Of a stretch of 37,547 nucleotides of DNA, positions 1 through 7,016 are shown in pieces. Below the pieces are notes generated by a model, which worked only from the letters and a program-made list of their open reading frames with translations, was not told the DNA's origin and searched no databases. The translations under genes were made by a program, and so were the position numbers. Every line of letters starts with the position of its first letter. Within the stretch, counting starts at the first letter, position 1. Source of the stretch: a virus. The DNA lies in IMG/VR virus record IMGVR_UViG_3300045116_000102, positions 1-37,547 of that record. One strand, written 5' to 3'.

Positions 1-2
1 GC

Positions 3-122
3 CTCTTGTTCTACCGACTTATCAGTCAGGCTATCGACCTAGGACCGGTGCTGGAGAAGCAACTCAGAGCGCCATTTGGAGACTCTGGGAGTCCCGAAAA
101 ATCACAAGAGTCAACTGCATAG
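3..122 (+). CDS. C-terminal end of a gene cut by the left edge (unknown)
   Basis: Read from base 3, the frame is open for 39 codons and stops at TAG 120-122. The end reads LLFYRLISQAIDLGPVLEKQ and continues with a polar tail ending SQESTA. The helix-like middle and polar tail look like a real protein C-terminus. A strong GC hairpin follows about 40 bases later, as expected at the end of a transcription unit. No family is recognised, and the fragment is too short to exclude chance. Confidence 0.4.
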   Translation, partial: LLFYRLISQAIDLGPVLEKQLRAPFGDSGSPEKSQESTA

Positions 123-141
123 CCCTATTTCATTGGTTTGG

Positions 142-210
142 TTTCCTTTCCGGGTTTTCCACCCGCCTCGGTCCCCGGCTCGGGGCCCGAGGCGGGGGGA
201 CTACCCCACC
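142..210. repeat. Leader repeat, copy 1, with GC hairpin
   Basis: This block is nearly identical to 484-552. It holds a nested inverted repeat: arms CCCGCCTCGG (162-171) and CCGAGGCGGG (187-196), with an inner CCCCG/CGGGG stem (173-185) and a 3-base loop. It lies between the + strand gene tail ending at 122 and the leftward ORF ending at 221, so it could terminate both. On the minus strand it carries the same GGAAAGGA ribosome-site sequence as copy 2, but the ATG behind it (AATGAAATAG) meets a stop after two codons. Confidence 0.7.
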
Positions 211-220
211 TAGGGTATCC

Positions 221-478
221 TCACCACCGAGCTTCACACCCGGTCAGGTGGGCGATTTCGCGAGCGGTCTTTCCAGCGTGCCACAGTTTGTGAATTTTCC
301 GAGCAGCAAGCTGAGTTACCCGCCCCCCTCGACCCGGAAGATCGAACGAAATCCCAGTTTTCCAGGGGACACTGACACAGGGGACGCTGACACGGAAGTG
401 TCCCGTATACTCTTCCCAATTGTTCCTTACCCTCAGGGTCTCGAAGATTTCACAGTCGCTGCAATCACAGATTTTCAT
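221..478 (-). CDS. Small leftward protein with possible helix-turn-helix
   Basis: An 85-aa ORF on the minus strand. Its ATG is preceded by GGAAAGGA about 7 bases upstream, a good ribosome site. The N-terminus is Cys-rich (MKICDCSDCEIFETL), which suggests metal binding. The C-terminal third (AARKIHKLWHAGKTAREIAH) resembles the helix-turn-helix of resolvases and small regulators. Its opposite orientation to the virion genes suits a regulator. The family is unknown. A 188-aa + strand ORF covers the same DNA but looks less protein-like. Confidence 0.5.
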   Translation of the reverse strand: MKICDCSDCEIFETLRVRNNWEEYTGHFRVSVPCVSVPWKTGISFDLPGRGGRVTQLAARKIHKLWHAGKTAREIAHLTGCEARW

Positions 479-483
479 GTTTT

Positions 484-552
484 TTTCCTTTCCGGGTTTT
501 CCACCCGCCTCGAACCCCGGTTCGGGGGGCCGAGGCGGGGGGACTACCCCCC
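484..552. repeat. Leader repeat, copy 2, with GC hairpin
   Basis: Second copy of the 142-210 block. The hairpin arms are CCCGCCTCG (504-512) and CGAGGCGGG (531-539), with an inner CCCCG/CGGGG stem. On the minus strand it forms the 5' leader of the 85-aa ORF: the hairpin is followed by GGAAAGGA and then ATG at 478. A hairpin this close to the ribosome site could control translation or terminate upstream transcription. The function is inferred. Confidence 0.65.
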
Positions 553-562
553 CTGGTATCTA

Positions 563-712
563 CTACCTACTACCGGACAGGGTGCGGCCCGCCGGGTGGC
601 CCGCACGACGGGCAAAAAGTTTCACCCACCGGTCCTGAGCGGCCATAGATTCAGGATTACCGACTGCGAGCTTCCTTTGCATAATCGACTTCATGGTCTT
701 TCTCGTTTTCAT
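563..712 (-). CDS. 49-aa leftward basic small protein
   Basis: On the minus strand, an ATG at 712 is preceded by AAAGGGAAC, a plausible ribosome site, and the frame runs to TAG at 563-565. The product begins MKTRKTMKSIMQRKLAVGNP and ends AGRTLSGSR. It is strongly basic. It lies just upstream of, and in the same direction as, the 85-aa ORF, and a palindrome sits just in front of it. No family is recognised. Confidence 0.4.
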   Translation of the reverse strand: MKTRKTMKSIMQRKLAVGNPESMAAQDRWVKLFARRAGHPAGRTLSGSR

Positions 713-736
713 ATTGTTCCCTTTCACGTGGTCAAT

Positions 737-752
737 GTCTCATATTTGAGAC
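737..752. promoter_or_regulatory. Perfect palindrome, possible operator
   Basis: GTCTCATATTTGAGAC is an inverted repeat with 6-bp arms and a 4-base AT centre. It lies in the AT-rich gap between the leftward small ORFs and the rightward ParB-like gene, where a divergent regulator would bind. No convincing -35/-10 pair was found around it. Operator function is inferred from position and symmetry. Confidence 0.4.
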
Positions 753-867
753 GTAACGCAAGGGGAAAAAAGCTCGATTTGCAACTTTACAGTAACGCTA
801 ATGGAAACAAATAAGTTTCATTAAAGAACGGCCTTGACGGGTCGTCCGGGGTGGTGGACTGTCGCGC

Positions 868-1437
868 ATGCCGGATGCTACAAAGCGCGACAAGTCCGCA
901 ACGATCCACGTTTCCAAGGTCCACATGGTCCCAATCGGGGATCTCAAAGCCAACCCTTCCAACCCCAACAAGCACCCCGCCTCGCAAATCGAGCTGATGG
1001 CCGAGATTATCCGCCACCAGGGCTGGAGGTCGGCAATCGTCGTGTCAAAACGTTCCGGGTTCGTTGTCGTCGGTCACGGGCGCTTGGAAGCGGCCCGCAA
1101 ACTCGGCCTGGACAAGGTGCCGGTCCATTACCAGGAGTTCGCCACGCACGAGGATGAGATCGCGCACATGCTCGCCGACAACAAGCTGGCCGAGCTCGCT
1201 TCGTTCGACCTAGCCCTGGCCGATGTCGCGTTGCAGTCGCTCGGCGACGTGGTTGCGTTCTCCGGGTTCACACTGGACGAAGCCCAGGCTGTCCACCGGA
1301 CGCTGAACGGCGGCGACACCATGACGGATTCCGCGTTCACGTTCGAGGACACGGACGCCACGGAATCGCAGCGCAAGGGAAAGATGATCGAATGCCCGAA
1401 CTGCCACCACAAGTTCGACAGCAGCAAGGTCAAGTAG
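868..1437 (+). CDS. ParB/Srx-like nuclease-domain protein
   Basis: A 189-aa protein. Residues about 18-110 carry the ParB N-terminal fold signature, including VVVGHGRLEAARKLG (residues 67-81), the phosphate-binding box of the ParB/sulfiredoxin superfamily. The C-terminus has a CPNCHH motif (176-181) that may bind zinc. Phages often place such proteins just before the terminase genes, where they may act in DNA recognition or nicking. The centromere-binding helix-turn-helix of a chromosomal ParB is absent, so a partitioning role is unlikely. The domain call is good; the biochemical role is unknown. Confidence 0.8.
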   Translation: MPDATKRDKSATIHVSKVHMVPIGDLKANPSNPNKHPASQIELMAEIIRHQGWRSAIVVSKRSGFVVVGHGRLEAARKLGLDKVPVHYQEFATHEDEIAHMLADNKLAELASFDLALADVALQSLGDVVAFSGFTLDEAQAVHRTLNGGDTMTDSAFTFEDTDATESQRKGKMIECPNCHHKFDSSKVK

Positions 1438-2186
1438 ACCTGGGGTTGTGGGCCAAGCTGCGCCCGTTCGAATTCGGGCTGCCCGAGATCGATCCGGCGT
1501 GGTGTTTCGCGCCCGAGGGAAGGGTGGGGGCCTGGCTCCCCGGAATGAGCGTGGACTGCAACGACTGGAACGCGATAATCTATGACATCTCGGACTTCCG
1601 CAACTACGCGAAGCAGGGGGGCGACTGGTCGAAGGTGATCGTTCACTGGATGACATACGATACAGGAAAACTCGATCCGCTCTGGGGCAACCTGTTCATG
1701 GACCGGGTGGAGAAGATGCGTTCCCTGGGCGTGAAGTATTGCGTGGCGCCAGACTTCTCGGCATGGGGCGATTTCCCAATCGCGGTCCAGGTGTTCAATC
1801 ATTACAAGTCCCTGGTCGTAGCGCGGGACCTGACGTTCGCGGGGTTCAAGGTGATTCCCAACGTCGCGGTTGGGGCTATGCAGCTGTGGCCCCTGATGGT
1901 GATGTCCTGGCCCAAGGCGGCGCCGGCGATCATGCTGGACATGACGCACGGTTCGGGCGGATATGATCGGTCAGCATTCGGGCACGCGGATCTGATTGCT
2001 GAGAGTGGGTCGGAGCGGGTATTGATCTGGGCCAACGACCGGCCGGTTGCCGACGGTTGGAAGCGGGTCCTGAAAGGTAAGAGAGTTGACTGGGTGCCTT
2101 CCAGGGTGCGCGCCCTGCGTGACCTGGTGAAGCACAAAAGACGGTGCTTCCAGCGCAACAAGGAAAACCGAAAGGAGGTGAAATAA
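1392..2186 (+). CDS. DUF4417-like protein
   Basis: Up to 264 aa. Features of the DUF4417 type are GAWLPGMSVDCNDWNAIIYD near the N-terminus, VKYCVAPDFSAWGDFPIAVQ in the middle and GFKVIPNVAVGAMQLWPL after it. The function of the family is not known; members often sit beside ParB-like genes in phages. The ATG at 1392 overlaps the previous gene by 46 bases, and the overlap codes a poor Pro/Gln-rich leader. A TTG at 1446, giving a start just before WAKLRPFEFG, is a credible alternative. The next gene's ribosome site lies within the last codons. Confidence 0.7.
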   Translation: MPELPPQVRQQQGQVDLGLWAKLRPFEFGLPEIDPAWCFAPEGRVGAWLPGMSVDCNDWNAIIYDISDFRNYAKQGGDWSKVIVHWMTYDTGKLDPLWGNLFMDRVEKMRSLGVKYCVAPDFSAWGDFPIAVQVFNHYKSLVVARDLTFAGFKVIPNVAVGAMQLWPLMVMSWPKAAPAIMLDMTHGSGGYDRSAFGHADLIAESGSERVLIWANDRPVADGWKRVLKGKRVDWVPSRVRALRDLVKHKRRCFQRNKENRKEVK

Positions 2187-2187
2187 G

Positions 2188-2574
2188 ATGGCTACAACAA
2201 AAACGATAAGGCGCCGCCTTCGCAAGGCTCATGCGCGGGGGGCTCCCTGGGAGGAGATGATCAAATTGGGATTAGTGCCCGTTCCCGGCCTTCGCAAGGC
2301 TTATGAGGGGGGGGCTTCTTGGGAGGATATGCGCCAAAAGGGATTCCCACTCGTTCGCGCAAAGCGCCGGACCCGGATTGGGACTGGTGCGGGTCGCACG
2401 ACGGCGCGGGTTGTCGGCAAGCGCACGGCGGTCCCGGTTGTCGGCAAGCGCACGGCGGTCCCGGTTGTCGGCAAGCGCACGGCGGTCCCGGTTGTCGGCA
2501 AGCGCACGACGGCGCGGGTTGTCGGCAAGCGCACGACGGCGCGGGTTGTCGGCAAGCGCAAGAAGGTACGGTAG
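2188..2574 (+). CDS. Small protein with two N-terminal motifs and a basic nonapeptide-repeat tail
   Basis: A 128-aa protein. AAAGGAGGTGA eight bases before the ATG is one of the strongest ribosome sites in the window. Residues 1-60 hold two copies of a motif LRKAxxxGAxWExMxxxG. Residues 75-128 are six nonapeptides of the type VVGKRTAVP or VVGKRTTAR, ending KKVR. The tail is strongly cationic, like histone H1-type or AlgP-like tails, so binding to DNA or RNA is a reasonable inference. Its position between the DUF4417-like and terminase genes may point to packaging. No family name is assigned. Confidence 0.7.
   Translation: MATTKTIRRRLRKAHARGAPWEEMIKLGLVPVPGLRKAYEGGASWEDMRQKGFPLVRAKRRTRIGTGAGRTTARVVGKRTAVPVVGKRTAVPVVGKRTAVPVVGKRTTARVVGKRTTARVVGKRKKVR
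2410..2571 (+). repeat. 27-bp tandem repeat, six copies
   Basis: GTTGTCGGCAAGCGC starts at 2410, 2437, 2464, 2491, 2518 and 2545, exactly every 27 bases. Copies alternate between two endings (ACGGCGGTCCCG and ACGACGGCGCGG) in blocks, which suggests recent unequal expansion. The repeat is in frame and codes the basic tail of the 128-aa protein. Confidence 0.9.
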
Positions 2575-2579
2575 CACTG

Positions 2580-2596
2580 GCCGGGTAGATCCCGGC
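2580..2596 (+). terminator. Short GC hairpin after the repeat-tail gene
   Basis: GCCGGG (2580-2585), TAGAT loop, CCCGGC (2591-2596), in a gap of 189 bases with no ORF. No U-run follows directly, so a classical rho-independent terminator is doubtful. The rest of the gap shows nothing else clear. Confidence 0.3.
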
Positions 2597-2763
2597 TTGA
2601 CCGGTGGCGCTTTTGGTGTCAAGTGTCGGCAACGATGACACACAGGTTTTCTCCGCCGGTCAATCCAACCCACACCGCGTCGCCCGACCCAAGCCCCGCA
2701 GGTACGGTGTCGCGTTTCCAATTCCTCCCGGTTCCTGTCCTTGGGTAATCGGGAGTCTTCTTT

Positions 2764-3486
2764 ATGGGAACCTTCACGCCGAAACGCACCCCAGAGCAAC
2801 GCCGTCTCGACATTATCGCGACATGCCGGATGCGGTCCAAAGGCGTGGACTGGCCAGACATTGCCCGCAAGCTGTGCGAGGGAAAGGGCTACACGCTCAC
2901 ACGCCAGGCGGTGTACAAGGACTACATGGCCGAGGTGGCGAAGCGCAACGCCGAGATGTCCGAGGAGGTGGGGCGGTCGGTGGCTATCACTATCATGCAG
3001 TTGGACCACTTGATAAAGGAATGCTGGGACGGCTATGAACGGTCGAAGCGGGATCGGGCCAGCCGGCGCCACCCAATCGGCAAGGATGGAAACCCAGACC
3101 GGACAACGGGAACATTCGAGCAGAGCCTCTCGGATGGCGATCCGGCCTGGCTGGGTAGAATCGAGTCGCTGATCCAGCGCAAGGTCGCGCTCCTGGGTGT
3201 TGAACCGCCGGTGAAGCATGCCTTGGTTGGGCCCAATGGTCAGTTGACGGGTGCTGGGGCGGTTCTGGTGCTGCCGTCGAATGGGTTCGAGTTGGAGGTG
3301 GCCAAGCTGAAAGGGAATGATGCAAGCGTTATCGACGTTGGAGGAGCAGAAGCGGAAGCTGACGCAGGAGATGCAACGGGCGCTGAAGGCGCCCAAGCCA
3401 CCGTTGCTGACGCACCGGCGGAAACAGACGGAGGTGATGGGCCCTCAACCTGGGCCGCAGAAGGCATTTCTCAGCACCCCGGCTGA
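2764..3486 (+). CDS. Terminase small subunit-like protein
   Basis: A 240-aa protein directly before the large terminase subunit. Residues about 14-60 (RLDIIATCRMRSKGVDWPDI onwards, through the TRQAVYKDYM stretch) form a helix-turn-helix as in phage small terminases that bind the packaging site. A helical middle follows. The last 50 residues are very rich in Ala, Gly, Asp and Glu and are encoded where the next gene also reads, so this tail may be a by-product of overlap. The start ATG has only a weak ribosome site. The role is inferred from the helix-turn-helix and gene order. Confidence 0.65.
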   Translation: MGTFTPKRTPEQRRLDIIATCRMRSKGVDWPDIARKLCEGKGYTLTRQAVYKDYMAEVAKRNAEMSEEVGRSVAITIMQLDHLIKECWDGYERSKRDRASRRHPIGKDGNPDRTTGTFEQSLSDGDPAWLGRIESLIQRKVALLGVEPPVKHALVGPNGQLTGAGAVLVLPSNGFELEVAKLKGNDASVIDVGGAEAEADAGDATGAEGAQATVADAPAETDGGDGPSTWAAEGISQHPG

Positions 3487-4828
3487 GGTGTGCATCTATG
3501 GCGGTGCAGCCGGCGGCGGCAAAACGTATGGTCTTCTCCTCGAACCACTGCGGCACCGTGCCGTGCGGAACTTCGCTGCGGTAATTTTCCGGCGCAACGC
3601 CGTCCAGATCGACAATCCTGGCGGCCTCTGGGACACATCCGAGGACCTGTACTCGGCATTCGGCGGCCGGGGTAGCCGGCACCGGCACACCTGGACCTGG
3701 GACAGCGGGTTCGAGATTCGCTTCGCGCATCTTGACCGGGAGGAAACGAAGTTCTCGTACCAGGGGGCACAAATACCGTTCATCGGATTCGACGAGCTGA
3801 CGCACTTCTCGCGCAGCCAGTTCTTCTATCTGTTCAGCCGCAACCGGTCGTTGACCGGTGTCCCGGGGTACATCCGGGCCACGACGAATCCAGGCGGCGT
3901 CGACAACTGGGTGACCAAGCTGGTCGAGTGGTACATCGGGGACGACGGGTTCCCGATTCGAGAACGATCAGGGGTCATACGCTGGTTCATGCGGGACGGC
4001 GACGCACTGTCATGGGGAAGCAGCAAAGGGGAACTGCTCAAGAAGCATGGATCCGATGCCGCCCTGACCATGAAGTCTTTCACGTTCATTCCGGCGAGGG
4101 TGTTCGACAATGGCATCCTGTTGCGGCGTGACCCGTCCTACTTGGCCAATCTGCAGGCCCTGCCCATGGTGGACCGCGAGGCCCTGCTGGGTGGCAACTG
4201 GCATGTAATCCCGGCCGCCGGCCTGTTCTTTAAGCGGGAATGGTTCGAGGTTGTGCCGGTGATTCCGATTGGCCGAACGCGGACCATTCGATATTGGGAC
4301 TTGGCTGGCACGCAGAAAACGGACGACAACGACCCCGACTGGACGGCGGGCGTGAAGATGACCAAGGTCGATGGCGGCTACTACGTGGTGCACGCGACGC
4401 GATTCCGTGAATCGCCGGCCAAGGTAGAGGATCGCATTCGCAACATCGCTTCCCAAGACGGCAAACAGGTCGAGGTCCACATCAACCAGGACCCCGGCCA
4501 GGCTGGTCAGGCCCAGGCGTTCCACGTCGCACGAATGCTAGATGGGTACACAATCCGCATGCACCGGGAATCTGGCAACCCGTTGGATCGAGTAAAGCCG
4601 TTCTCGTCGCAGGTGGAACATAAGAACGTCAAGCTGATCGGCGGTTCATGGGTTGACGATTATCTCGGCGATTTGGAGGCATTCCCGGATGGGACACACG
4701 ACGACTATACAATGGCCAGTGCCATGGCATACAGCGTCCTTGTGGACGACATCATGCCTCGCGTTCTTCCGTCCGCATTGCCGAGCACGCGGCGGCTGGA
4801 ACGGTCGGACCGGAGCGCAATGGCATAG
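3317..4828 (+). CDS. Terminase large subunit
   Basis: A 503-aa packaging motor. Walker A is YGGAAGGGKT (residues 61-70) and Walker B is FIGFDE (155-160). The RNase H-fold nuclease is marked by RYWDLA (325-330) and HDDYTMA (461-467), giving the acidic metal ligands. The pattern fits the Terminase_6 group. The ATG at 3317 overlaps the small subunit by 170 bases. The ATG at 3437 (MGPQPGPQKAFL) has GGAGG only three bases upstream, and still leaves Walker A intact. The start is therefore uncertain, the function is not. Confidence 0.92.
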   Translation: MMQALSTLEEQKRKLTQEMQRALKAPKPPLLTHRRKQTEVMGPQPGPQKAFLSTPAEVCIYGGAAGGGKTYGLLLEPLRHRAVRNFAAVIFRRNAVQIDNPGGLWDTSEDLYSAFGGRGSRHRHTWTWDSGFEIRFAHLDREETKFSYQGAQIPFIGFDELTHFSRSQFFYLFSRNRSLTGVPGYIRATTNPGGVDNWVTKLVEWYIGDDGFPIRERSGVIRWFMRDGDALSWGSSKGELLKKHGSDAALTMKSFTFIPARVFDNGILLRRDPSYLANLQALPMVDREALLGGNWHVIPAAGLFFKREWFEVVPVIPIGRTRTIRYWDLAGTQKTDDNDPDWTAGVKMTKVDGGYYVVHATRFRESPAKVEDRIRNIASQDGKQVEVHINQDPGQAGQAQAFHVARMLDGYTIRMHRESGNPLDRVKPFSSQVEHKNVKLIGGSWVDDYLGDLEAFPDGTHDDYTMASAMAYSVLVDDIMPRVLPSALPSTRRLERSDRSAMA

Positions 4829-5000
4829 AAATCGTTTGACATGCGTCGTAAGTATGCGACCTTGGCGAAGCAAATGAGCAACACCGGACAGGATGACAGA
4901 ACGCCGCGCACCTGCGGAGCGGATCGTTGCGGTGGTCCGGTGAAACGAGTGTGATTCAGTGTCGGTAAACATAAACCAACAGAACCAACAGGAGAAAACT

Positions 5001-5279
5001 ATGGGAAAGCAACAACAACACCCCTATAAGGTCGGTGGTCTGTACTTCATTCGGACCGTAACCCACCACCACACCGGCAGATTGATGGAAGTTTACGAGC
5101 ACGAGCTTGTTTTGGGACAGGCTGCGTGGATTGCTGACGACGGTCGGTTTTCGCAATCCGTCTCCACCGGTGATTTCAATGAGGTTGAACCGTTCCCGTC
5201 GGACCACAGAGTTATCGTCGGTCGCGGGTCTATAATTGACGCTGTGGAGATTCCCAAGCTGCCGACTGAGCAGAAGTAA
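5001..5279 (+). CDS. Small conserved-looking phage protein preceding the hexamer array
   Basis: A 92-aa protein. ATG 5001 is chosen over the longer frame from 4959 because AGGAG lies 7 bases upstream. The sequence has a compact globular look: GLYFIRTVTHHHTGRLMEVY, then ELVLGQAAWIADDGRFSQ, then NEVEPFP and IVGRGSIIDAVEIPKLP. From memory this resembles a recurrent small phage family with RTVT...TGRL...AAWIAD...GRF motifs and no known function; unverified. It ends 59 bases before the first array unit, so co-transcription with the array is likely. Confidence 0.65.
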   Translation: MGKQQQHPYKVGGLYFIRTVTHHHTGRLMEVYEHELVLGQAAWIADDGRFSQSVSTGDFNEVEPFPSDHRVIVGRGSIIDAVEIPKLPTEQK

Positions 5280-5304
5280 GTGGTGTGTCTTGAACAACGA
5301 ACGA

Positions 5305-5327
5305 TTACCCGGTCACTGACCCGGTAA
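5305..5327 (+). promoter_or_regulatory. Near-perfect dyad in front of the hexamer array
   Basis: TTACC-C-GGTCA, a single C, then TGACC-C-GGTAA: two 11-base arms with one C/C mismatch. It is followed by TAAAAACTACA and the first array ATG at 5339. No purine-rich ribosome site precedes that ATG. The dyad could be an operator, or an RNA hairpin controlling entry to the array. Function is inferred from position only. Confidence 0.4.
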
Positions 5328-5338
5328 TAAAAACTACA

Positions 5339-5560
5339 ATGAACCAGCCGATCACATTTTCGGAGAGTTATCGATCATGGTTTGGATCAGGTCCGCGGTC
5401 CTGGTCGGTGTCGGGGTCGGGTCCGCGGGCGGGATCTTGGCCCTGGTCTAGGTCGAGGTCGGGGTCGAGGGTTGGTTCGCGGGCGGGTTCGCGGTCTGGG
5501 GCTGGGTCGTTGTCGCGGGCGTGGTCGTGGTCTAGGTCTGGGTCGTTGACGGGGTCGTAG
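5339..5560 (+). CDS. Array unit 1: Ser-X repeat protein
   Basis: 73 aa. It has the most divergent leader, MNQPITFSESYRSW, followed by Ser alternating with Trp, Arg or Gly. TAG ends it two bases before the next ATG. As first unit it is the probable entry point for ribosomes, yet no Shine-Dalgarno sequence is visible in ATAAAAACTACAATG. Coding is plausible rather than proven, because GGTCNN DNA is automatically stop-free in this frame. Confidence 0.5.
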   Translation: MNQPITFSESYRSWFGSGPRSWSVSGSGPRAGSWPWSRSRSGSRVGSRAGSRSGAGSLSRAWSWSRSGSLTGS

Positions 5561-5562
5561 CT

Positions 5563-5724
5563 ATGAACCAATCGATTGCAATCATGGGATGTTACCGATC
5601 ATGGTCTGGGTCGTGGTCGCGTTCGGGGCTGCGGCACAGCCTCCGGGCTGGGTCGAGCGTGGGGTCGAGGTCGTGATCGAGGCCTGGGGCTGGGTCGTTG
5701 TCGCGGTGGGCGTGGTCTTGGTGA
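5563..5724 (+). pseudogene. Array unit 2, interrupted by a stop codon
   Basis: Leader MNQSIAIMGCYRSW. The frame meets TGA at 5674-5676, where the array norm would be TGG (Trp), giving a 37-aa product. Ignoring that single G-to-A change, the frame continues for 53 codons to a TGA at 5722-5724 that overlaps the GTG of unit 3. The tail here is also less regular (GLRHSLRAGSSVGSRS). Confidence 0.5.
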
Positions 5725-5936
5725 ACCAATCAATCGCATTCGTGGGGTGTTACCGATCATGGTCGGGGACTAGGTCGTGGGTTCGGTCGCGGACCAGGCC
5801 GTGGTCGTGGTCTAGGGCGTGGTCTGGGTCTCGGTCTGGGTCTCGGTCTGGATCGTGGGTGGGGTCATGGTCACGGTCTCCGTCACGGTCTCGGTCTGGG
5901 TCGTGGTCATGGTCAGGGTCTGGGTCGCATCGATGA
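5721..5936 (+). CDS. Array unit 3: Ser-X repeat protein
   Basis: 71 aa from GTG. The leader is of the second type, VNQSIAFVGCYRSW. The tail contains Pro and Val variants (SWVRSRTRPW) before regular SG/SR/SW pairs, and ends GSHR with TGA overlapping the next ATG (ATGA). Confidence 0.45.
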   Translation: MNQSIAFVGCYRSWSGTRSWVRSRTRPWSWSRAWSGSRSGSRSGSWVGSWSRSPSRSRSGSWSWSGSGSHR

Positions 5937-6253
5937 ACCAAGCGATTGCAATCAACGTGTGGTCGTGGTCTCGGTCGTGGTCGTGGTCGTGGTCACGGTC
6001 TGGGTCTAGATCGCGGTTGGGGTCGGTGGCGTGGTCACGGTCTGGGTCTAGGTCGTGGTCGTGGTCGCGGTCGCGGTCGGCCTGGCCGGGGGCGTGGTGC
6101 TTGCCGGGGGCGGGGTCTAGGGCGTGGTCTAGGTCTCGGCGTGGGTCTAGGGCATGGTCTGGGTCTGGGTCTGAGACTGGGGATTGGTCGGGGTCTGGGA
6201 ATTGGTCGGGGTCACGGTCTGCGGTGGAGTTGTGGGCTGGGTCGCATCGATGA
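5933..6253 (+). CDS. Array unit 4: Ser-X repeat protein
   Basis: 106 aa, the second longest unit. Leader MNQAIAINVW. A central interruption (AWPGAWCLPGAGSRAW) breaks the Ser-X pattern, and the end reads SAVELWAGSHR. ATGA overlap with unit 5. Confidence 0.45.
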   Translation: MNQAIAINVWSWSRSWSWSWSRSGSRSRLGSVAWSRSGSRSWSWSRSRSAWPGAWCLPGAGSRAWSRSRRGSRAWSGSGSETGDWSGSGNWSGSRSAVELWAGSHR

Positions 6254-6498
6254 ACCAAGCGATTGCAATCAACGCGTGGTGTTGGTCTCGGTCGCGGTCG
6301 TTGTCGCGGTCGTTGTCGCGGTCGTGGTCACGGTCGTGGTCATGGTCTCGGTCTCGTTCTCGGTCTCGTTCTCGGTCTGGGTCTAGGGCGGGGTCTAGGT
6401 CTGGGTCTAGGTCGTGGTCCTTGGCGGGGTCGGAGTCGCGGGCGCGTCCTGGCCGGGGTCTGGGGCTAGGTTGGGGTCTGGGTCGCGGTCGTGGTTGA
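6250..6498 (+). CDS. Array unit 5: phase-slipped Ser-X repeat protein
   Basis: 82 aa, leader MNQAIAINAW. Near 6445-6455 the hexamer phase shifts, so the last 16 residues read Gly-Leu/Gly-Arg (GRGLGLGWGLGRGRG) instead of Ser-X. The TGA at 6496-6498 falls 10 bases before the next ATG, the only junction that is neither an overlap nor the usual TAG plus two bases. Its distance to the next start is the only one leaving remainder 1 on division by 3. Confidence 0.4.
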   Translation: MNQAIAINAWCWSRSRSLSRSLSRSWSRSWSWSRSRSRSRSRSGSRAGSRSGSRSWSLAGSESRARPGRGLGLGWGLGRGRG

Positions 6499-6508
6499 GG
6501 TCGCATCA

Positions 6509-6790
6509 ATGAACCAAGCGATTGCAATCAACGTGTGGTATCGGTCGTGGTCTCGGTCTCGGTCGTGGTCTCGGTCTCGGTCTCGGTCTCGGTCGTTGTC
6601 GCGGTCGTGGTCTCGGCCGTGGTCTCGGCCGTGGTCTCGGCCGTGGTCTCGGTCTCGGTCGGGGGCGTGGTTTGGGGCTAGGTCGTGGTCTGAGTCACGG
6701 TCTGGGTCTAGGTCCTGGTCGGGGTCGTTGGCCAAGCCGTGGTCTGGGTCTGGGTCGCGGTCGCGGTCTGGGGAGGGGTCGCAGCGATGA
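6509..6790 (+). CDS. Array unit 6: Ser-X repeat protein
   Basis: 93 aa, with the hybrid leader MNQAIAINVWYRSW combining both leader types. It contains a threefold SRPW block from GGTCTCGGCCGT repeats near 6612-6645. It ends GEGSQR with ATGA overlap. Confidence 0.45.
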   Translation: MNQAIAINVWYRSWSRSRSWSRSRSRSRSLSRSWSRPWSRPWSRPWSRSRSGAWFGARSWSESRSGSRSWSGSLAKPWSGSGSRSRSGEGSQR

Positions 6791-7014
6791 ACCGGGTGGT
6801 TGCAATCAACGCGTGGTATCGGTCGTGGTCTGGGTCGTGGTCTCGGTCTCGGTCTCGGGCGGGGTCGGGGTCGTTGTCTCGGTCGCGGTCTGGATCGCGG
6901 GCGGGGTCATGGTCTGGATCGCGGTCGTTGTCTCGGTCGCGGTCTGGATCGTGTGTGGGGTCTCGGGCGTGGTCCTGGGCTGGGTCTCGGGCGGAGTCTC
7001 GGTCTGGGCCGTAG
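6787..7014 (+). CDS. Array unit 7: Ser-X repeat protein
   Basis: 75 aa, leader MNRVVAINAWYRSW. A short internal duplication (GSRSLSRSRSGS-type) corresponds to GGTCTGGATCGCGG repeats near 6887-6950. It ends RSGP with TAG two bases before the next ATG. Confidence 0.45.
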   Translation: MNRVVAINAWYRSWSGSWSRSRSRAGSGSLSRSRSGSRAGSWSGSRSLSRSRSGSCVGSRAWSWAGSRAESRSGP

Positions 7015-7016
7015 CG

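Noticed and set aside
248-814. 188-aa + strand ORF over the left region
   Set aside because: It runs through two hairpin repeats and the gene-like minus-strand ORFs, has no ribosome site and no family-like pattern.
4836-4841. TTGACA as a promoter after the terminase gene
   Set aside because: The -35 match is perfect, but no acceptable -10 hexamer lies 16-18 bases downstream.
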